Below are positions 62,030-64,000 of a DNA stretch of 64,000 bases, in pieces (the first letter of the stretch is position 1; every line of letters starts with the position of its first letter). The position numbers and the translations under genes are program-made. The stretch spans positions 36,826,878-36,890,877 of the forward strand of contig JAMXBB010000003.1 of the NCBI GenBank assembly GCA_024138015.1. The letters run 5' to 3'. The notes under the pieces were generated by a model. The model did no database searches, was not told the DNA's origin, and worked only from the letters and a program-made list of their open reading frames with translations. The DNA is from Lumnitzera littorea. Taxonomy: Eukaryota; Streptophyta; Magnoliopsida; Myrtales; Combretaceae.

Positions 62030-63999
62030 TTTACTTACTTATTGACGGTATTGAGGAGTTGCAACTCCTTGAGTTCATGGCTTTCAATCTCTCTACCTCC
62101 ATAAAGCTTTAAACATTGACCATTAACTTTAAACATACTTTTCTTTAGGTAGGTGACTTCAATAGCTCCATGAGGAAAGACCTGTATGATCATAAAAGAT
62201 CCCTATTACTTGGACTTAAACTTCCCTAAGAACAAACGGAATCAGGAATTGTATAAGAGGACTTCATCCCCTTCTTGGAAAGATCGTCTTCCCCTTATCC
62301 GTTGATCACGATATTTCTTGGTTCGCTCTTTGTAAATTTGGGAATTCTCATAGGCTAAGTAACGCCACTCGCTAAGCTTGTTCAACTGGAGTTTCACGTG
62401 ATTACCTATAAGCTCAAAATCTGCGTTAACAATTTTAATAGCCCAAAAAGCTTTATGTTTGATCTCTATTGGGAGATAACATGCTTTTCCATACACAAGT
62501 TGATAAGGAGTGATTCTAATTGGTGTTTTATAAGCTATCCTATGGGCCCAAAGAGCATCATCTAATTTATCTAACTAATCCATCTTATGACGCTCTATTG
62601 TTTTTTCTAAAATTTTCTTTACGTCCTTGTTGGCTACCTTTATTTGGTCACTTGTTTGTAGGTGATATGAGGTCGCTATCCTATGAGTTACATTGTAACG
62701 CTTTAACACTTTATCGAACTAAGCATTATAAAAGTGTGTACCCCTATCACTAATTATCGCTCGAGGAGTGCCAAATCGGGAAAAGAGTTTTTTCAAGAAT
62801 TTAGTTACTATCCTAGCATCATTAGTAGGTAAGGCCTGAGCCTTATCCTACTTGGAAACATAATTAATAGCCACTAAAATATCTTTGTTCCCATTCGAGT
62901 TTAGGAATGGGCCCATAAGGTTTATGCTCCACAGATAAAAAATTTCACTTACCAAGATGGAGTTTTGGGGCATCTCATCATTTTGGGAGATATTTCTTAA
63001 CTTTTGATAGCTTTCACAAAGCTCAACAAACTTCTAAGCATTGTTGAAGATAGTAGGCCAATAGAATCCCGCCTCTAAAGCTCTGTAAATCGTACGATTA
63101 GCACTATGATGTCCGTAATCGGCCCTGTATGGTAATGCTTAAGTATTTGCCATCCCTTGAGGTGTGAAACACACCTTCTAATCATACAATCTGTGCATAC
63201 ATGGAAAAGATAAAGGTCTTCTCAAAAGTAATATTTCATATCAGAGAAGAATTTCTTCTTCTGCTAATGCGAAAGTCCCTTAGGAAGATTTTTGGCAACT
63301 ATATAATTCACAAATTCAGCATACCATAGAATGTCAAAATCAACTACCTTATTGATAACATATAGCCATTCTTTAAGAAACCCATCATTAATCTCATGCT
63401 CCACCAACTTTTCCAAATTCGGGTTCTCCAACCTTGACAAGTGATTTGTCGTTAGGTTTTTTGTGCCCTTCTTATCTCGAATCCCTATATCAAATTCTTA
63501 AAGGAGTAAGATCCACCTAATTAAGCATGGCTTGGCGTTCGTCTAGGTCAACAAGTACTTAAGAATAAAGTGTTCAATATACATGTTTACTTTAGATAAG
63601 ATCAAATAAAAACAGAATTTATCGAAAGCAAAGACAACAACTAGCAATTCTTGTTGGCATAGTAAATAAATGGAAATATCTATCCTTTCTTTGACCCAGG
63701 ACAGCTCCAACTACATAGTCGCTGGCATCGTACATTAACTCAAATGGTAAGCTCCAATCGAGAGCCACCATTATTAAATCATTAGTGAGCTTGTCTTTAA
63801 GGTTATTAAATGCATCAATGCATTCATAGGAAAATTCAAAGGGTACATCCTTCTCCAACAATTGAGTTAATGGTCTAGCGATCTTAGAGAAGTCCTTAAT
63901 AAATTGCCTATAAAACCCTACGTGTCTAAGAAAACTTCTAATTGCCTTTATTGAAGTTAGGGGTAGTAGCTTGGCAATTGTGTATATCTTCACATTATC
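62030..63999 (-). pseudogene. Athila-like pol relic (RT end, RNase H, integrase)
   Basis: 63993-63619 reads LRHVGFYRQFIKDFSKIARP, the RT thumb/connection pattern, then the RNase H start (LMYDASDYVVGAVLGQ). Further along, in broken frames, IRRCV plus HYHTGP (about 63130-63200) marks the integrase zinc region. 62496-62242 reads VYGKACYLP-like MYGKACYLPIEIKHKAFWAI, then RTKKYRDQRIRGR and FQEGDEVLLYNS, the integrase C-terminal region of Athila-type elements. Many stops; not functional. The upstream part of pol and gag lies beyond the window. Confidence 0.8.
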
Positions 64000-64000
64000 T

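Larger units (their letters stand above)
59056..64000 (-). mobile_element. Athila-like Gypsy relic, minus strand, running off the right edge
   Basis: In minus-strand order: RT/RNase H (63993-63619), RNase H-integrase linker, integrase C-terminal region (62496-62242), a non-coding phrase-repeat block (about 61800-61590), then an open frame of the Transposase_32/env-like type (60330-59414). This order and the sequence patterns fit the Athila group. It continues beyond the window and, on the other side, beyond the inserted 6.4-kb element to about 50.9 kb. Confidence 0.7.

Overview
The window is nuclear DNA from a flowering plant, most likely a eudicot. It is AT-rich, its genes have GT-AG introns, and it carries plant-specific families (a DYW-type PPR protein, a CRIB-RhoGAP of the ROPGAP type) and plant LTR retrotransposons. 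Three host genes can be supported; most of the rest is decayed transposable elements and AT-rich spacer.

Host genes. (1) 5230-7191 (+) is an intronless 653-residue PPR protein of the PLS-E-DYW class, resembling Arabidopsis MEF10 (At3g11460), a mitochondrial RNA-editing factor. (2) 7858-11196 (-), possibly with a 5' exon near 13.8-13.9 kb, is a 4'-phosphopantetheinyl transferase like the Arabidopsis mitochondrial enzyme (At3g11470). Seven coding exons join in consistent phase, but the start exon is unresolved. (3) 28600-32053 (-) is a five-exon, 515-residue ROP GTPase-activating protein with a CRIB motif (like At3g11490). As recalled, the order matches a short stretch of Arabidopsis chromosome 3, so this looks like conserved microsynteny opened up by transposons.

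Transposons. A Ty3/Gypsy-related element with 441/440-bp LTRs (15898-27697) sits between genes 2 and 3. It keeps gag and protease relics on the + strand and a long decayed antisense gene, but I found no reverse transcriptase or integrase. A 567-bp Cassandra-like TRIM with 5S-rRNA-like LTRs (18031-18597) and a 2.9-kb solo LTR (21786-24693, TSD CCTAC) are nested in it. Another solo LTR lies at 37892-40141 (TSD ATAAA). From about 50.9 kb to the right edge there is a minus-strand Athila-like Gypsy relic, interrupted by a complete but decayed 6.4-kb Gypsy element (52646-59055, TSD ATGAAA). The left 3.4 kb holds an LTR end, a LINE tail with poly-A and a Gypsy protease relic.

Layout: 0-5 kb repeats; 5.2-13.9 kb PPR and PPTase genes, convergent; 15.9-27.7 kb nested retrotransposons; 28.6-32.1 kb ROPGAP; 32-50 kb gene-poor spacer with one solo LTR, simple repeats and MITE candidates; 50.9-64 kb nested Gypsy elements. 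No rRNA genes, CRISPR arrays or convincing tRNA genes were seen. No novel multi-gene system is evident. The items most worth checking are the intronic hairpin in the PPTase gene, the coding-like exon copy in a ROPGAP intron, the missing PPTase start codon, and the antisense gene in the RT-less Gypsy element.
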